Part shown: in pieces, positions 56,603 through 64,000 of the stretch
Layout of the letters: each line of letters starts with the position of its first letter
Numbering within the stretch: position 1 is the first letter of the stretch
NCBI GenBank assembly: GCA_050008575.1
Contig: JBEKMJ010000020.1
Span: 1-64,000 of the forward strand
Origin: Bog-159 sp050008575
Lineage (GTDB): Bacteria; Acidobacteriota; Terriglobia; Bryobacterales; Bryobacteraceae
DNA: 64,000 nucleotides
Reading direction: 5' to 3'
Notes under the pieces: generated by a model
Told to the model about the DNA's origin: nothing
The model's database searches: none
The model's input: only the letters and a program-made list of their open reading frames with translations
Program-made: the position numbers and the translations under genes

Positions 56603-56842
56603 CGTGGGGCAGGCCTCCAGGCCTGTCAGGATGGGCCTGCGGCCCACGAATCGTGATGAAAGCCCACGTGGGGCGGCGCCATGCGCCGCCGCGAGGCTTT
56701 TAGCCCCGCCTGGGCGAACTTCGCTCGCCGAAGAGCGGGCCTGCGAGGCCCGCGCAGGCTGCGAGCCTGCCCCACGGCGACCGACGGAATGTAGAAACGC
56801 GGTCGGTTTTCGACCGTGCGCGGGTTCTCCGGAACCCGCTCT
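56603..56842. repeat. cluster of palindromic repeats (family copy 8)
   Basis: Includes GGCAGGCCTCCAGGCCTGTC, GGGCCTGCGGCCCACGAAT, GGCGGCGCCATGCGCCGCC, GGGCGAACTTCGCTCGCC, GCGGGCCTGCGAGGCCCGC, GCAGGCTGCGAGCCTGC with CCCCAC and a final GCGGGTTCTCCGGAACCCGC. The order of units repeats that of the 34-kb and 16-kb clusters. Confidence 0.88.
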
Positions 56843-56894
56843 GAAACGGATTTATGATCCGACTCCGGGCGTCCGGCTTTGGTGCCTTTGTCTT

Positions 56895-57062
56895 CCGGCC
56901 CCTGCCCCATCCGCGTCGGCAGTATCGCCCAATCCAGTAAGCCCGACGCCGGCGCTGACTTCCACCGCCCCCCTGCCCACTTCCCTTGGACGCCGCTGAA
57001 CTACGCCGCCGTGTAGCTCTAGGGCCCCGGTTCCAACGTCACCGTCACATCGCCGCCGGGTT
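56895..57062 (-). pseudogene. decayed copy of the 3' end of the DUF4038-like gene
   Basis: The minus strand reads GGDVTVTLEPGP, stop, SYTAA, stop, FSGVQGKWAGGRWKSAPASGLLDWAILPTRMGQ. This matches the last 50 residues of the glycosidase at 58815 (GGDVTVTLEPGRYTAAWFSA...GGRWKSPQAPGWLDWAILLRQMGK), with stops and indels. The rest of the 715-base gap (57063-57315) shows nothing recognisable apart from a TCGAG-rich stretch. Confidence 0.75.
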
Positions 57063-57315
57063 CCTGCTTTCCAGAGGCTTGTCGAGTCCAAAGTGTCGAG
57101 TGTCCGGAGTGTCGAGCGGTGCCCGAGGTCGAGGAATACGGCAGTCAACCGGCACCGGCGGGTTCAGCGCAAGAAAGGGCCTGGCCATACCCTCGAAGGA
57201 AACGAACTGCTGGAGCAGACCACCCCTGGGCGGTCGGCCGAAGCTAAAATCAAACTTAAACCTGGGGTCGAGTACAAATCCGAAGGGTGGAGCCCACCCG
57301 GCGGCCAATGCTCAA

Positions 57316-58686
57316 TCACGGAGTAACTCGGAAGGCTACGTTGCTCGATAGTTTGCCGTCGGGTGTCGTCACCTGGATTTTCCCGGTGGTGGCTCCGGCC
57401 GGCACTGTGGCTGTGATTTGAGTAGATGAAACAATAGTGAACGCAGCCGCAGTCCCGTTGAAGTCCACGCTAGTCGCGCCACTCAGGTTCATTCCCAGGA
57501 TGCCGATCACCGCTCCGGCCGTGCCCCAACTCGGCAGAGTTTTCACGAAGGGGCCAAGCCCCACAGGCAGGCGGAATACGGTTCCATCGCCTTTGGCTCC
57601 TCCCGCCACCGTTGTTCCATACAGGTTTCCGTCGGTGCCTTGGGTCAACGCACCTTCTGGCGTCGCACCTCCGGCCGAGTCGAAGTTGTGAAGGGTCTTT
57701 AGACTCCCGTCCGCGGCAATTCTGAAGATTGTGCCGTAGCCATCGGCGCCTCCCTGGCCGGTTACACCATAAAAGTTCCCATCGGTGGCTTGCACGAGAG
57801 GGGCGTACGGAATGGCGCCGTCCGATGAATCGAAGCTATGCAAGGTTGTCAGCGTCCCTTCTGGCGTGACTTTGAAGACCGTGCCGTAATCGTTGGCCCC
57901 GCCGCCGGTTGTTGTGCCGTAGAGATCGCCGCTCGTTGCCTGGATCAGCCCGGCAATTGGATACGCGCCGTCGCTCGAGTCGAAGCTGTGCAAGGTCGTC
58001 AGCGCGCCCTGGAGGGTAATCTCGAAGATCGTGCCGTAACCATTCGCGCCTGCCTGGTCGGTCGTACCGTACAGGGTTCCGTTCGTGGCCTGCGTCGGGG
58101 CGCCATACGGGTCGGCGCCGTCCGAGGAGCCGAAACTGTGTAACGTCGTCAGCGTGCCCGCCGGGGTCATTCTGAAAACCGTTCCATAACCGCCGGCTCC
58201 GCCGGCACGGGTCGTGCCGTAGAAGTTTCCATCCGTCGCTTGAACCAGCGCGTACGGGTAGCAGCCATCGGTCATATTGAAGCTGTGTAGCACCGTCAAT
58301 GTACCGCCCGCCGTGATGCTAAAAAGCGTGCCACAGGAGGGAACCGCTCCGCCATTGACCGCCGCGCCATAGAAGGAGCCGTCGGCCGCCAGAACCACGC
58401 CGGCCGACGGATTGTAGCCGCTGGCCGAATAGAAGCTATAGATAACCTTCAGGCTGCCTTCCGTGGAGATGGTGAAGACCGTGCCCTGGCCGTGGGTCCC
58501 TCCAGCGAGAGTTGTACCGTAGAAGTTGCCGTCAAAGCCCTGTGCCAGGGATACGTAATACGGTTCGTCGCCGTTAGCTTGGTTAAAATTCGCCAGTGTG
58601 GTGAAGGTCTGTGCAGGTGAGACGACCACCGTAACAAAACAAAACAGGATGAAGCGGATTTGTGTCAACTGGTTTGGTCCGTTCAC
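57316..58686 (-). CDS. secreted GloVer-repeat protein with C-terminal IPT/TIG-like domain
   Basis: 456 residues from a GTG that opens a signal peptide (RFILFCFVTVVVSPAQT). Eight to nine tandem units of about 38 residues follow, each with a core like GNFYGTTxxGGxxxYGTVFxxTPxGTLTTLHSF. These are the 'choice-of-anchor' Gloeo/Verrucomicrobia (GloVer) repeats, a predicted beta-propeller. The last 80 residues (PSWGTAGAVIGILGMNLSGATSVDFNGTAAAFTIVSSTQITATVPAGA) form an IPT/TIG fold. The frame extends 84 codons further upstream, but that part is the neighbouring gene's 3' end read out of frame. It is flanked by two copies of that gene end. Confidence 0.85.
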   Translation of the reverse strand: MNGPNQLTQIRFILFCFVTVVVSPAQTFTTLANFNQANGDEPYYVSLAQGFDGNFYGTTLAGGTHGQGTVFTISTEGSLKVIYSFYSASGYNPSAGVVLAADGSFYGAAVNGGAVPSCGTLFSITAGGTLTVLHSFNMTDGCYPYALVQATDGNFYGTTRAGGAGGYGTVFRMTPAGTLTTLHSFGSSDGADPYGAPTQATNGTLYGTTDQAGANGYGTIFEITLQGALTTLHSFDSSDGAYPIAGLIQATSGDLYGTTTGGGANDYGTVFKVTPEGTLTTLHSFDSSDGAIPYAPLVQATDGNFYGVTGQGGADGYGTIFRIAADGSLKTLHNFDSAGGATPEGALTQGTDGNLYGTTVAGGAKGDGTVFRLPVGLGPFVKTLPSWGTAGAVIGILGMNLSGATSVDFNGTAAAFTIVSSTQITATVPAGATTGKIQVTTPDGKLSSNVAFRVTP

Positions 58687-58814
58687 AATAAACCCCAGTC
58701 GTCTGTGGTCCAGCGTAGCCGAGTGCACGCTAAGGCGTCTCTGGCGGCGGGTGAGCTTCAGTATATCGGAGCACCGGTCGCAACGCAATCCAATCGGAGG
58801 GGACAGACGAACCC

Positions 58815-60455
58815 CTACTTCCCCATCTGCCGCAGCAGTATCGCCCAATCCAGCCATCCCGGCGCCTGCGGCGACTTCCATCGCCCTCCCTCCACCGCCG
58901 GCAACGGCACCCATTCGCCCGTGAATGCGCTGAACCACGCTGCCGTGTAGCGTCCCGGCTCCAGCGTCACCGTTACATCCCCGCCGTGCGGCAGGTACAC
59001 GGCGTAAATTTCACCCGGCTTCGCCACGCAATAGGCGCCGTTGTTCACCAGTTCGTCGTGCGGCTCCGTCTTCCACCACTCGAAGCTGGTGAAGAAATCC
59101 ACCATGTGCGCGTAGCCCTTCAGCATCACCATGGTGTCGTCGCCGCGCCCGTTGATCCAGCCGCCGCCGGTATCCGGCCAGATGTTGGTGCCGCGGCGGG
59201 CGCTTTCGCCCGCGGTCCCATAAGCGCCGGCCATGGCGATATCCCAAGCCACGTGCCGCAGCGTCTCCGCCGAATCCCCTCCCATGCCCGGCGCCCACCG
59301 CGGATAATGATCCTCGTAACCGTACTCTTCATTGGTCTGCGGAATGATGCGGCCGGTCCGCAGTTGGATCTGCCTCTCCTCCAGCATCAGGGCGTGCTGC
59401 GTGCGCGACCAGTCTTGTATCGAAGTAAACCCGAACCACGCCGACGCCCGGTCCTGATGCTCGCGATGCACGGGATGGCTGGTGGCCAGATGCCGGTAAG
59501 GGTCCCAGCCTTCCAGCAGCGTGCCGGTTTCGTGCGCCCACCGCTCGTCGCGAAAGCTGTCCAGGTCGTCGCCCAAATCCCAGGTGATATTCGAGAATGC
59601 GCCCAGGCGCGCGGCGGCATAGCGCAAATAGCGGCGCTCGTCGTCGCTGCCCGCGTCCGGGTGGACGCGGCCGTCGCTGATATCCTGCACCACCGAGACA
59701 ATCATGTCTCGCTCCCGCGCGAAACCCAGCATGCGCTCGAACTTCCGCCAGTATGGCGTGTCGAAGCGCGTGTAGTCGATTCCCGGGTGGTCGAAACTCT
59801 CGGGCGCCTTGGCGATCCAGGGCCGCAGAAACAGGGTGAAATTGTCGCCCGTCATAGCCGGTTCACCGTACAACGTGAACGTCGCGCCGGAGAGCAGCAC
59901 GCGCATGCGGTTGATCTTCAAGCCGTGCAGCCGCTGGATGGAATTCCGGATGAATCGCTCGTCGCGCCAGCCCATCAGCCAGAAAGCCGTAGTGCCATTG
60001 AAGAAATAATGTTGGCCGGTGCCCTCCCAAATGAAATGCCGCGGGTATTGCGGGTCCACCCGGATAGGGCCGCGCCGCGCTCCGGCCACGGCCTCAAAAG
60101 CGCCTTGCCAGGTCTTCCGGAAATCACCCTGCCGGTAGACCACCGAGTAAGTGTACTGGCCCGCCGCGGACGGCATGAAGCGAATGCGAAAGACGCTGCC
60201 GTCGGGCGCGTCGCAGAACCCGTCGACTTTGATGTCTTCGGTAGCGCTGCGTTTGGAGAACGATCCTGTGAGGGAAGCGCCGGTAAAAGGATTGCCCTCG
60301 CCAGGGGACGCGATGGCGGCCGTGATTTCGACGAAGTCATACCGCTCGACGCGCGTGGCGGATTGCGAGAATGAAACTTCGCCTGGCGCGGCCGTCAATG
60401 GCATTCCCAATGGCAGGGAGAGCGTCAAAATACCGATCGGCAGGCAACGCGACAT
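58815..60455 (-). CDS. secreted DUF5060/DUF4038-type putative glycoside hydrolase
   Basis: 546 residues with a signal peptide (LPIGILTLSLPLGMPLTAA). An N-terminal beta-sandwich like DUF5060 (about 28-125; GSVFRIRFMPSAAGQYTYSVVYRQGDF) is followed by a TIM barrel like DUF4038/apiosidase enzymes (about 135-430; YFFNGTTAFWLMGWRDERFIRNSIQRLHGLKINRMRVLL, WRKFERMLGFARERDMIVSVV, ITWDLGDDLDSFRDERW, PQTNEEYGYEDHYPRWAPG). A C-terminal beta domain closes the protein. QTNEEYGYE supplies acidic catalytic candidates. It probably cleaves plant-cell-wall side chains outside the cell. Confidence 0.82.
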   Translation of the reverse strand: MSRCLPIGILTLSLPLGMPLTAAPGEVSFSQSATRVERYDFVEITAAIASPGEGNPFTGASLTGSFSKRSATEDIKVDGFCDAPDGSVFRIRFMPSAAGQYTYSVVYRQGDFRKTWQGAFEAVAGARRGPIRVDPQYPRHFIWEGTGQHYFFNGTTAFWLMGWRDERFIRNSIQRLHGLKINRMRVLLSGATFTLYGEPAMTGDNFTLFLRPWIAKAPESFDHPGIDYTRFDTPYWRKFERMLGFARERDMIVSVVQDISDGRVHPDAGSDDERRYLRYAAARLGAFSNITWDLGDDLDSFRDERWAHETGTLLEGWDPYRHLATSHPVHREHQDRASAWFGFTSIQDWSRTQHALMLEERQIQLRTGRIIPQTNEEYGYEDHYPRWAPGMGGDSAETLRHVAWDIAMAGAYGTAGESARRGTNIWPDTGGGWINGRGDDTMVMLKGYAHMVDFFTSFEWWKTEPHDELVNNGAYCVAKPGEIYAVYLPHGGDVTVTLEPGRYTAAWFSAFTGEWVPLPAVEGGRWKSPQAPGWLDWAILLRQMGK

Positions 60456-60490
60456 GCTCTCACTGTAGCGCGCCGCGCTGGCCTGCTATC

Positions 60491-60916
60491 ATGAATTCCA
60501 TCATGCCCGACCTCAGTTCGGTCACCGCCCCGATGTCCGAAGCCGTCACGCATAATGTCCGCGTGGAGGTGCTGTCGCGATACTCGGCCGAGAACTCGCG
60601 CCCGTTGCAGGACGAGTGGGTGTTCCAATATACGGTGCGCATCACGAATCAGGGGACCGAAACCGTGCAACTTCTCAGCCGCCACTGGATCATCACCGAT
60701 GCCCTGGAGCACGTTGAAGAAGTGCGCGGTCCGGGCGTGATCGGCGAGCAGCCCGTGCTGGCGCCCGGCGAGTCGTTCAAGTACTCTTCCTGGTGCCCGC
60801 TCAAGACTCCCATGGGAATGATGCACGGCACGTATCAAATGGTACGCGCGGACGGCAGCCAGTTCGATATCGACATCGCGCCCTTTGCGCTGAAAGCGCG
60901 CTACACGGTGAATTGA
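60491..60916 (+). CDS. apaG: ApaG-family protein
   Basis: 141 residues. It is an ApaG/DUF525 beta-sandwich: VRVEVLSRYSAENSRPLQDEWVFQYTVRITNQGTETVQLLSRHWIITDALEHVEEVRGPGVIGEQPVLAPGESFKYSSWCPLKTPMGMMHGTY is very close to the family pattern. ApaG is linked to Ap4A-related phenotypes in enterobacteria and its fold occurs in eukaryotic F-box proteins; the reaction is unknown. The start could be any of three in-frame ATGs within 42 bases; the first is used. It is divergent from the glycosidase. Confidence 0.92.
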   Translation: MNSIMPDLSSVTAPMSEAVTHNVRVEVLSRYSAENSRPLQDEWVFQYTVRITNQGTETVQLLSRHWIITDALEHVEEVRGPGVIGEQPVLAPGESFKYSSWCPLKTPMGMMHGTYQMVRADGSQFDIDIAPFALKARYTVN

Positions 60917-60958
60917 GCCTCTAGGGCGGCGCCATGCGCCGCCTCTTCGGCTCTTGGG

Positions 60959-61045
60959 GAAACCGCTCCCTGACGGTCGCGGCTCGGTAATGCTCGCGTT
61001 GATTGCGCACGGTTAACTGAGCCGCGACCGTCAGGGAGCGGTTTC
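60959..61045. repeat. perfect 27-bp inverted repeat with 33-base spacer
   Basis: Left arm (60959-60985) begins GAAACCGCTCCCTGACGG and the right arm (61019-61045) is its exact complement in reverse. The arms are followed by GTTTAATTAAG. It could be a bidirectional terminator for apaG, or a mobile repeat unit. A short family hairpin GGCGGCGCCATGCGCCGCC lies just before it at 60925. Confidence 0.85.
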
Positions 61046-61191
61046 TGTTTAATTAAGCACCCGAGCTGAATTCCTCCGCTCCGCGCAACGTAGCACCATA
61101 TATATAGATGGAATCGATCGAACTGCGGGCTCGCGACTTAAGAAGAGTTTACGACCCGGATAGCCTCCACTTCGAAACCACCGCCGATCTG

Positions 61192-61441
61192 GGCTCACAG
61201 CCTGCGGCGGCCTCGTAGGCCGCCTGCCTCGAAGCTCTGGCTGGCTTTTTTGCAGGGCTTGGTGGCATAGGCTTTAGCCTGTGGAGGCGAGCTACGCTCG
61301 CCCAAGACGAGCGAAGCTCGTCTCTGGAGACTGGCCTTTTTGAGCTGCCTTGTGGCGTACGCTTTAGCAGTGCGGCGGCAAACTTCAGCTCGCCGAAGAG
61401 CGGGCCTGCGAGGCCCGCGCAGGCTGCGAGCCTGCCCCACA
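61192..61441. repeat. cluster of palindromic repeats (family copy 9)
   Basis: Contains GGCGGCCTCGTAGGCCGCC, GGCGAGCTACGCTCGCC, GACGAGCGAAGCTCGTC, two copies of a GGCNTTNNNGNNNG...TGTGGCNTACGCTTTAGC phrase, and the core GCGGGCCTGCGAGGCCCGC plus GCAGGCTGCGAGCCTGC with CCCCAC. With the inverted repeat before it, it fills the 553-base gap; no gene is seen there. Confidence 0.85.
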
Positions 61442-61469
61442 ACGGCGGGCAGAATCTAAGTAGTGAACT

Positions 61470-62924
61470 TCAGTTCGTCGTTCCGAACACAACCCTACCC
61501 CCCAGCCCCGCGTGCAAAGCGCGACGCCTGTAGACCACCGTTAGCCCCGTCCTGCCCACCTCCGCATACCCCGCCAGCCACGGCCGCAGATCCGCATACG
61601 CTCCAAGTGCGAGGCGCGGATTCAGCGGCCCCAGCCCGTCCATAATGAAGGTGGGATCCGCGCCCGCCAGTTCGGCGCGGTGCGCGCGCGTGGACTCGCT
61701 CTCCACCGGCTGCCACTCCGTCAGATGCCGGTCGGCGGGAACGCCGGTCAGCGGTTGCGAATCCAGAAACCGTGCACCGGCTGCCAGACCCGTATACACG
61801 TACAACTCCGGACGGAATCCCCATACGAAAAGCGTGTCACCCGGCGCGCTCCATCGGCGCGCGAGCTGCGCGGCCCGGCGGCTGTCCCGATCCATGTCCA
61901 GATCGACCCATTGGTGCGTCTGGCCTTCCACCCGGTCGCGGGCCAAAAGTGCATACCGCGGGCCGAACCGCACCAGCGGGACCAGCAGCAGGGCGCCCAC
62001 GGCCATCGCGCGGCGGCCGCCCAGCAGCGTGAGCCCGCGCGCGCCAGCCAACGTCACCATCGGCAGAAGTTGGAAATAGTAACGCGGGAAGAAGCGTCCA
62101 CCCGCAGCCACCGCGATCGCGCAGGTCGCGGCCCAGATGGCCCAGCGCGCCCGGTCCGCCTTCGCGTCGCGCCACCAGAACCACAGCGCGCCCATGACGA
62201 TGGCGGCGTGGAAGCCCAGCCAGTGCGCGGTTCGCAGCACGCCATTCGCCCAGGGACTCGCCCCGAACGTGCCAGAGGCATACAGGCGGCCCCATTTCCA
62301 CACCTGCTCGTAATACGCGCCTAGCGCGTCCTGGCTCCACATTGCCGTCGCGGCCAGCGCGTTGGGAATCGCAAACCCGGCCAACAGCCAGGGCAGCGCG
62401 CGCAGGTCCCAATAGGCGCAGGCTGCCAGCACGAACACGCCTTTGGAATTAACTAGGAACGCGATCCCAGCCACCACGCCGCTCCAAAATGGCCGCCTGC
62501 GCCAAGCCAGCCAGATCGCGGCGAGGTGCGGCGCCAGCATCAGCAAATCGGCCGCCAGCGGTGTAACCGCCGAAGGAATATCGAACACCAGGTAAAACGC
62601 CAGCAGCCCCGCCGCCCACAGCGCTTCCCGCCGGCCCCACAGGTCGCCCGCGAAACGCCACGCGATCCAGCACGCCAGCAGCGCGTAAAGCGCTCCCGCC
62701 AGGCGTAGCGGAAAGCCGTCGCGAGCGCCCCATGCCAGATAGGTCCAGGCCAGCAGCGGCGGCTTGTCGAACCACAGGTCGCGATACAGGACCTTGCCGT
62801 GCGCCATCTGCCCGGCCGCGGCCAGCGGCAGCGTCTCTTCGGCCCACAAGATGTCGAGATGGCACCAGCGCGCCGCCAGGAGCAGCGCGAACAGCGTCAG
62901 GAAGAACAGGAGCGTGCGCTTCAT
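61470..62924 (-). CDS. GT39/ArnT-like membrane glycosyltransferase
   Basis: 484 residues with about ten hydrophobic segments. The N-terminus WAEETLPLAAAGQMAHGKVLYRDLWFDKPPLLAW contains the E-E and DKPP features of GT-C mannosyl/aminoarabinose transferases, in the first periplasmic loop. FFPRYYFQLLP fits the later conserved loop of GT39-like enzymes. The C-terminal 150 residues are soluble and probably periplasmic. It should move a sugar from a lipid-phosphate donor to a protein or lipid outside the membrane. Acceptor unknown. Confidence 0.82.
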   Translation of the reverse strand: MKRTLLFFLTLFALLLAARWCHLDILWAEETLPLAAAGQMAHGKVLYRDLWFDKPPLLAWTYLAWGARDGFPLRLAGALYALLACWIAWRFAGDLWGRREALWAAGLLAFYLVFDIPSAVTPLAADLLMLAPHLAAIWLAWRRRPFWSGVVAGIAFLVNSKGVFVLAACAYWDLRALPWLLAGFAIPNALAATAMWSQDALGAYYEQVWKWGRLYASGTFGASPWANGVLRTAHWLGFHAAIVMGALWFWWRDAKADRARWAIWAATCAIAVAAGGRFFPRYYFQLLPMVTLAGARGLTLLGGRRAMAVGALLLVPLVRFGPRYALLARDRVEGQTHQWVDLDMDRDSRRAAQLARRWSAPGDTLFVWGFRPELYVYTGLAAGARFLDSQPLTGVPADRHLTEWQPVESESTRAHRAELAGADPTFIMDGLGPLNPRLALGAYADLRPWLAGYAEVGRTGLTVVYRRRALHAGLGGRVVFGTTN

Positions 62925-62939
62925 GGCAGCGAATCGGCG

Positions 62940-63011
62940 TCAGCTATCAGCTTACAGCGTCGGGCGCTGAAAACCGATAGCTGAGTGCTGAAAGCTGACC
63001 GCTGAAAGCTG
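62940..63011. repeat. AGCTGAAAGCTG-type low-complexity repeat
   Basis: Degenerate units of CAGCTATCAGCTTAC, GATAGCTGAGTGCTG and AAAGCTGACCGCTG lie between two divergent genes, some in inverted orientation. It can fold on itself and may contain promoter elements for either gene. Confidence 0.6.
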
Positions 63012-63038
63012 TTATGATAGGCAAATAAAAGGCGAACA

Positions 63039-64000
63039 GTGGAGGATATTCAAGAACAACTCGCGGTGCTGCGGCGGCGCATCGCGCGCATCGACAAGAA
63101 GTGGACCGGCGACACGCCCGCAGCCGGCGATCGCCTTCGCCCCACAGACCTGCGCCCCGCCCGCTACTTCGTCGAAGAGCTCATCAGCGGCGAAGTCGTA
63201 CACACCGCCTGCGGCGAGCACTTCGAAACCGAGAAGCTCTTCGAGCGCCATCGCCGCCACGGCAGCATGGATATCTCGAACCTGCACGACCTGCCGGCCG
63301 ACCTGCTGGATTCGCTCTCCGCCGGCGCTATCGCCTCCTCGCATCCCAGCAAGTGGGCCTTCCTCGACACCGAAACCACTGGTCTGGCCGGCGGCACCGG
63401 CACTTACGCTTTTCTGATCGGAGTCGGCAACATCGAGCCCGCCGGTTTCCGCCTGCGCCAGTTCTTCATGCGCGACTATGGCGAAGAGCCCTCCCTGCTG
63501 CGCCGCCTTTCCGAGCATCTCGCGCAGTTCGACGTGCTGATCACCTACAACGGCAAGACCTACGATCAGCCGCTCCTGGAGACACGCTTCCGCATGGCGC
63601 GCGCGCGGCATCCCTTCGAACGCCTGGCGCATCTCGATCTGCTGTTCGGCGCACGGCGTCTGTGGAAGCTGCGCTTGGAGAGTTGCCGCCTGGTCGAACT
63701 GGAGAACCGCATCCTGGGTGTCGAGCGCCAGGGCGACCTGCCCGGCGAAATGATTCCCTATTACTACTTCGAATATCTGCGCACTCAACAGGCGTTCCGG
63801 CTGGTGCCGGTCTTCCATCACAATGCCATCGATATTCTGTCGCTCGCGTGTCTGACCGCGATCGTGCCGTTCGCCTTTCGCGCGCCGGAGGAGACCGCCT
63901 TCCGGCACGGCGCGGACGCGATCGGCCTGGCGCGCTGGGTGCTGCAAGCCGGCCGCCACGAGGAGGCCCTGCGGCTGCTGCGCCGCGCGGTGGATCTGGG
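63039..64000 (+). CDS. YprB-like ribonuclease-H-fold exonuclease, truncated by the window end
   Basis: Open from a GTG through the last base (320 codons visible). The exonuclease domain shows KWAFLDTETTGLAGGTGTYAFLIG (DxE motif), FDVLITYNGKTYDQPLLETRF (second Asp region), LAHLDLLFGARRLWKL and FHHNAIDILSLACL (H-x4-D), the DEDDh-type order. After that, ARWVLQAGRHEEALRLLRRAV begins a TPR-like helical part, as in acidobacterial YprB homologues. It probably trims nucleic acids in the cytoplasm. A long antisense open frame here is not coding. Confidence 0.87.
   Translation, partial: MEDIQEQLAVLRRRIARIDKKWTGDTPAAGDRLRPTDLRPARYFVEELISGEVVHTACGEHFETEKLFERHRRHGSMDISNLHDLPADLLDSLSAGAIASSHPSKWAFLDTETTGLAGGTGTYAFLIGVGNIEPAGFRLRQFFMRDYGEEPSLLRRLSEHLAQFDVLITYNGKTYDQPLLETRFRMARARHPFERLAHLDLLFGARRLWKLRLESCRLVELENRILGVERQGDLPGEMIPYYYFEYLRTQQAFRLVPVFHHNAIDILSLACLTAIVPFAFRAPEETAFRHGADAIGLARWVLQAGRHEEALRLLRRAVDL

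Noticed and set aside
58986..60374. 462-codon open frame antisense to the DUF4038-like gene
   Set aside because: Low-complexity shadow; the minus-strand gene has a signal peptide and domain motifs.
63012..63959. 315-codon minus-strand open frame at the window end
   Set aside because: The plus strand encodes a YprB-like exonuclease with intact DEDDh-type motifs over the same bases.

Overview
The window looks like a stretch of an Acidobacteriota chromosome, most likely a Solibacter/Bryobacter-type soil bacterium. The evidence is family content plus GC-rich DNA: three FG-GAP/ASPIC-UnbV (CRTAC1-type) secreted proteins, an Oar-like TonB receptor with a carboxypeptidase-regulatory N-terminus, two membrane Ser/Thr kinases with PD40 propellers, a GloVer-repeat protein, Uma2, DUF4159 and DUF4038-type proteins, and many GC-rich palindromic intergenic repeats. 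No phage, insertion sequence or CRISPR array was seen.

Layout. 1-11 kb: an AAA ATPase/PIN-like pair, asnA, an exported M20 peptidase, a GPH-type symporter, an AbrB antitoxin with a decayed VapC partner, carAB on the minus strand, and a Uma2 protein. 11-26 kb (minus strand): a PPIase-TPR-FG-GAP-UnbV protein overlapping an SCO1-like protein, a DUF3179 membrane protein, an Oar-like receptor, a halogenase-like flavoprotein with a MetE-like protein, and a large TPR/FG-GAP lipoprotein. 26-37 kb: a NarL-type regulator, a three-gene membrane/FixH-like/Fe-S operon, a decayed TonB receptor, a NitT/TauT-type ABC transporter, and an operon of a small NQ-heptad protein, a CRTAC1 protein and an RnfD/NqrB-like protein. 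37-43 kb: an unusual tRNA, GNAT, DUF4159, a kinase and a secreted protein. 43-51 kb: a tight seven-gene operon around a cholesterol-oxidase-like GMC flavoenzyme. 51-64 kb: a membrane protein with an M1 peptidase, a second kinase, a GloVer protein flanked by two copies of one gene end, a DUF4038-like glycosidase, ApaG, a GT39-like glycosyltransferase and a YprB-like exonuclease running off the edge.

Two observations stand out. First, the DUF3179 gene is split by an in-frame TGA exactly at the first Cys of its conserved CxxC. A hairpin with a GGUCU loop, the same loop as in the E. coli fdhF SECIS, follows directly, so the gene probably encodes a selenoprotein with a UxxC motif. Second, a 92-nt minus-strand tRNA at 37188-37279 has selC-like features (tight D-arm, long variable arm) but a GCA anticodon and U73, i.e. 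cysteine identity. It resembles the minor selC-like tRNA-Cys / allo-tRNA class. The selenocysteine machinery (selA, selB, selD and a UCA tRNA) is not in the window.

The GMC operon is the best candidate for an undescribed pathway. It combines a GMC oxidase, an alpha/beta hydrolase with Cys in the nucleophile position, an acetoacetate-decarboxylase-fold protein, a patatin, a metallophosphoesterase and a small membrane protein. Its first gene appears to be a stand-alone copy of the C-terminal domain of its last gene.
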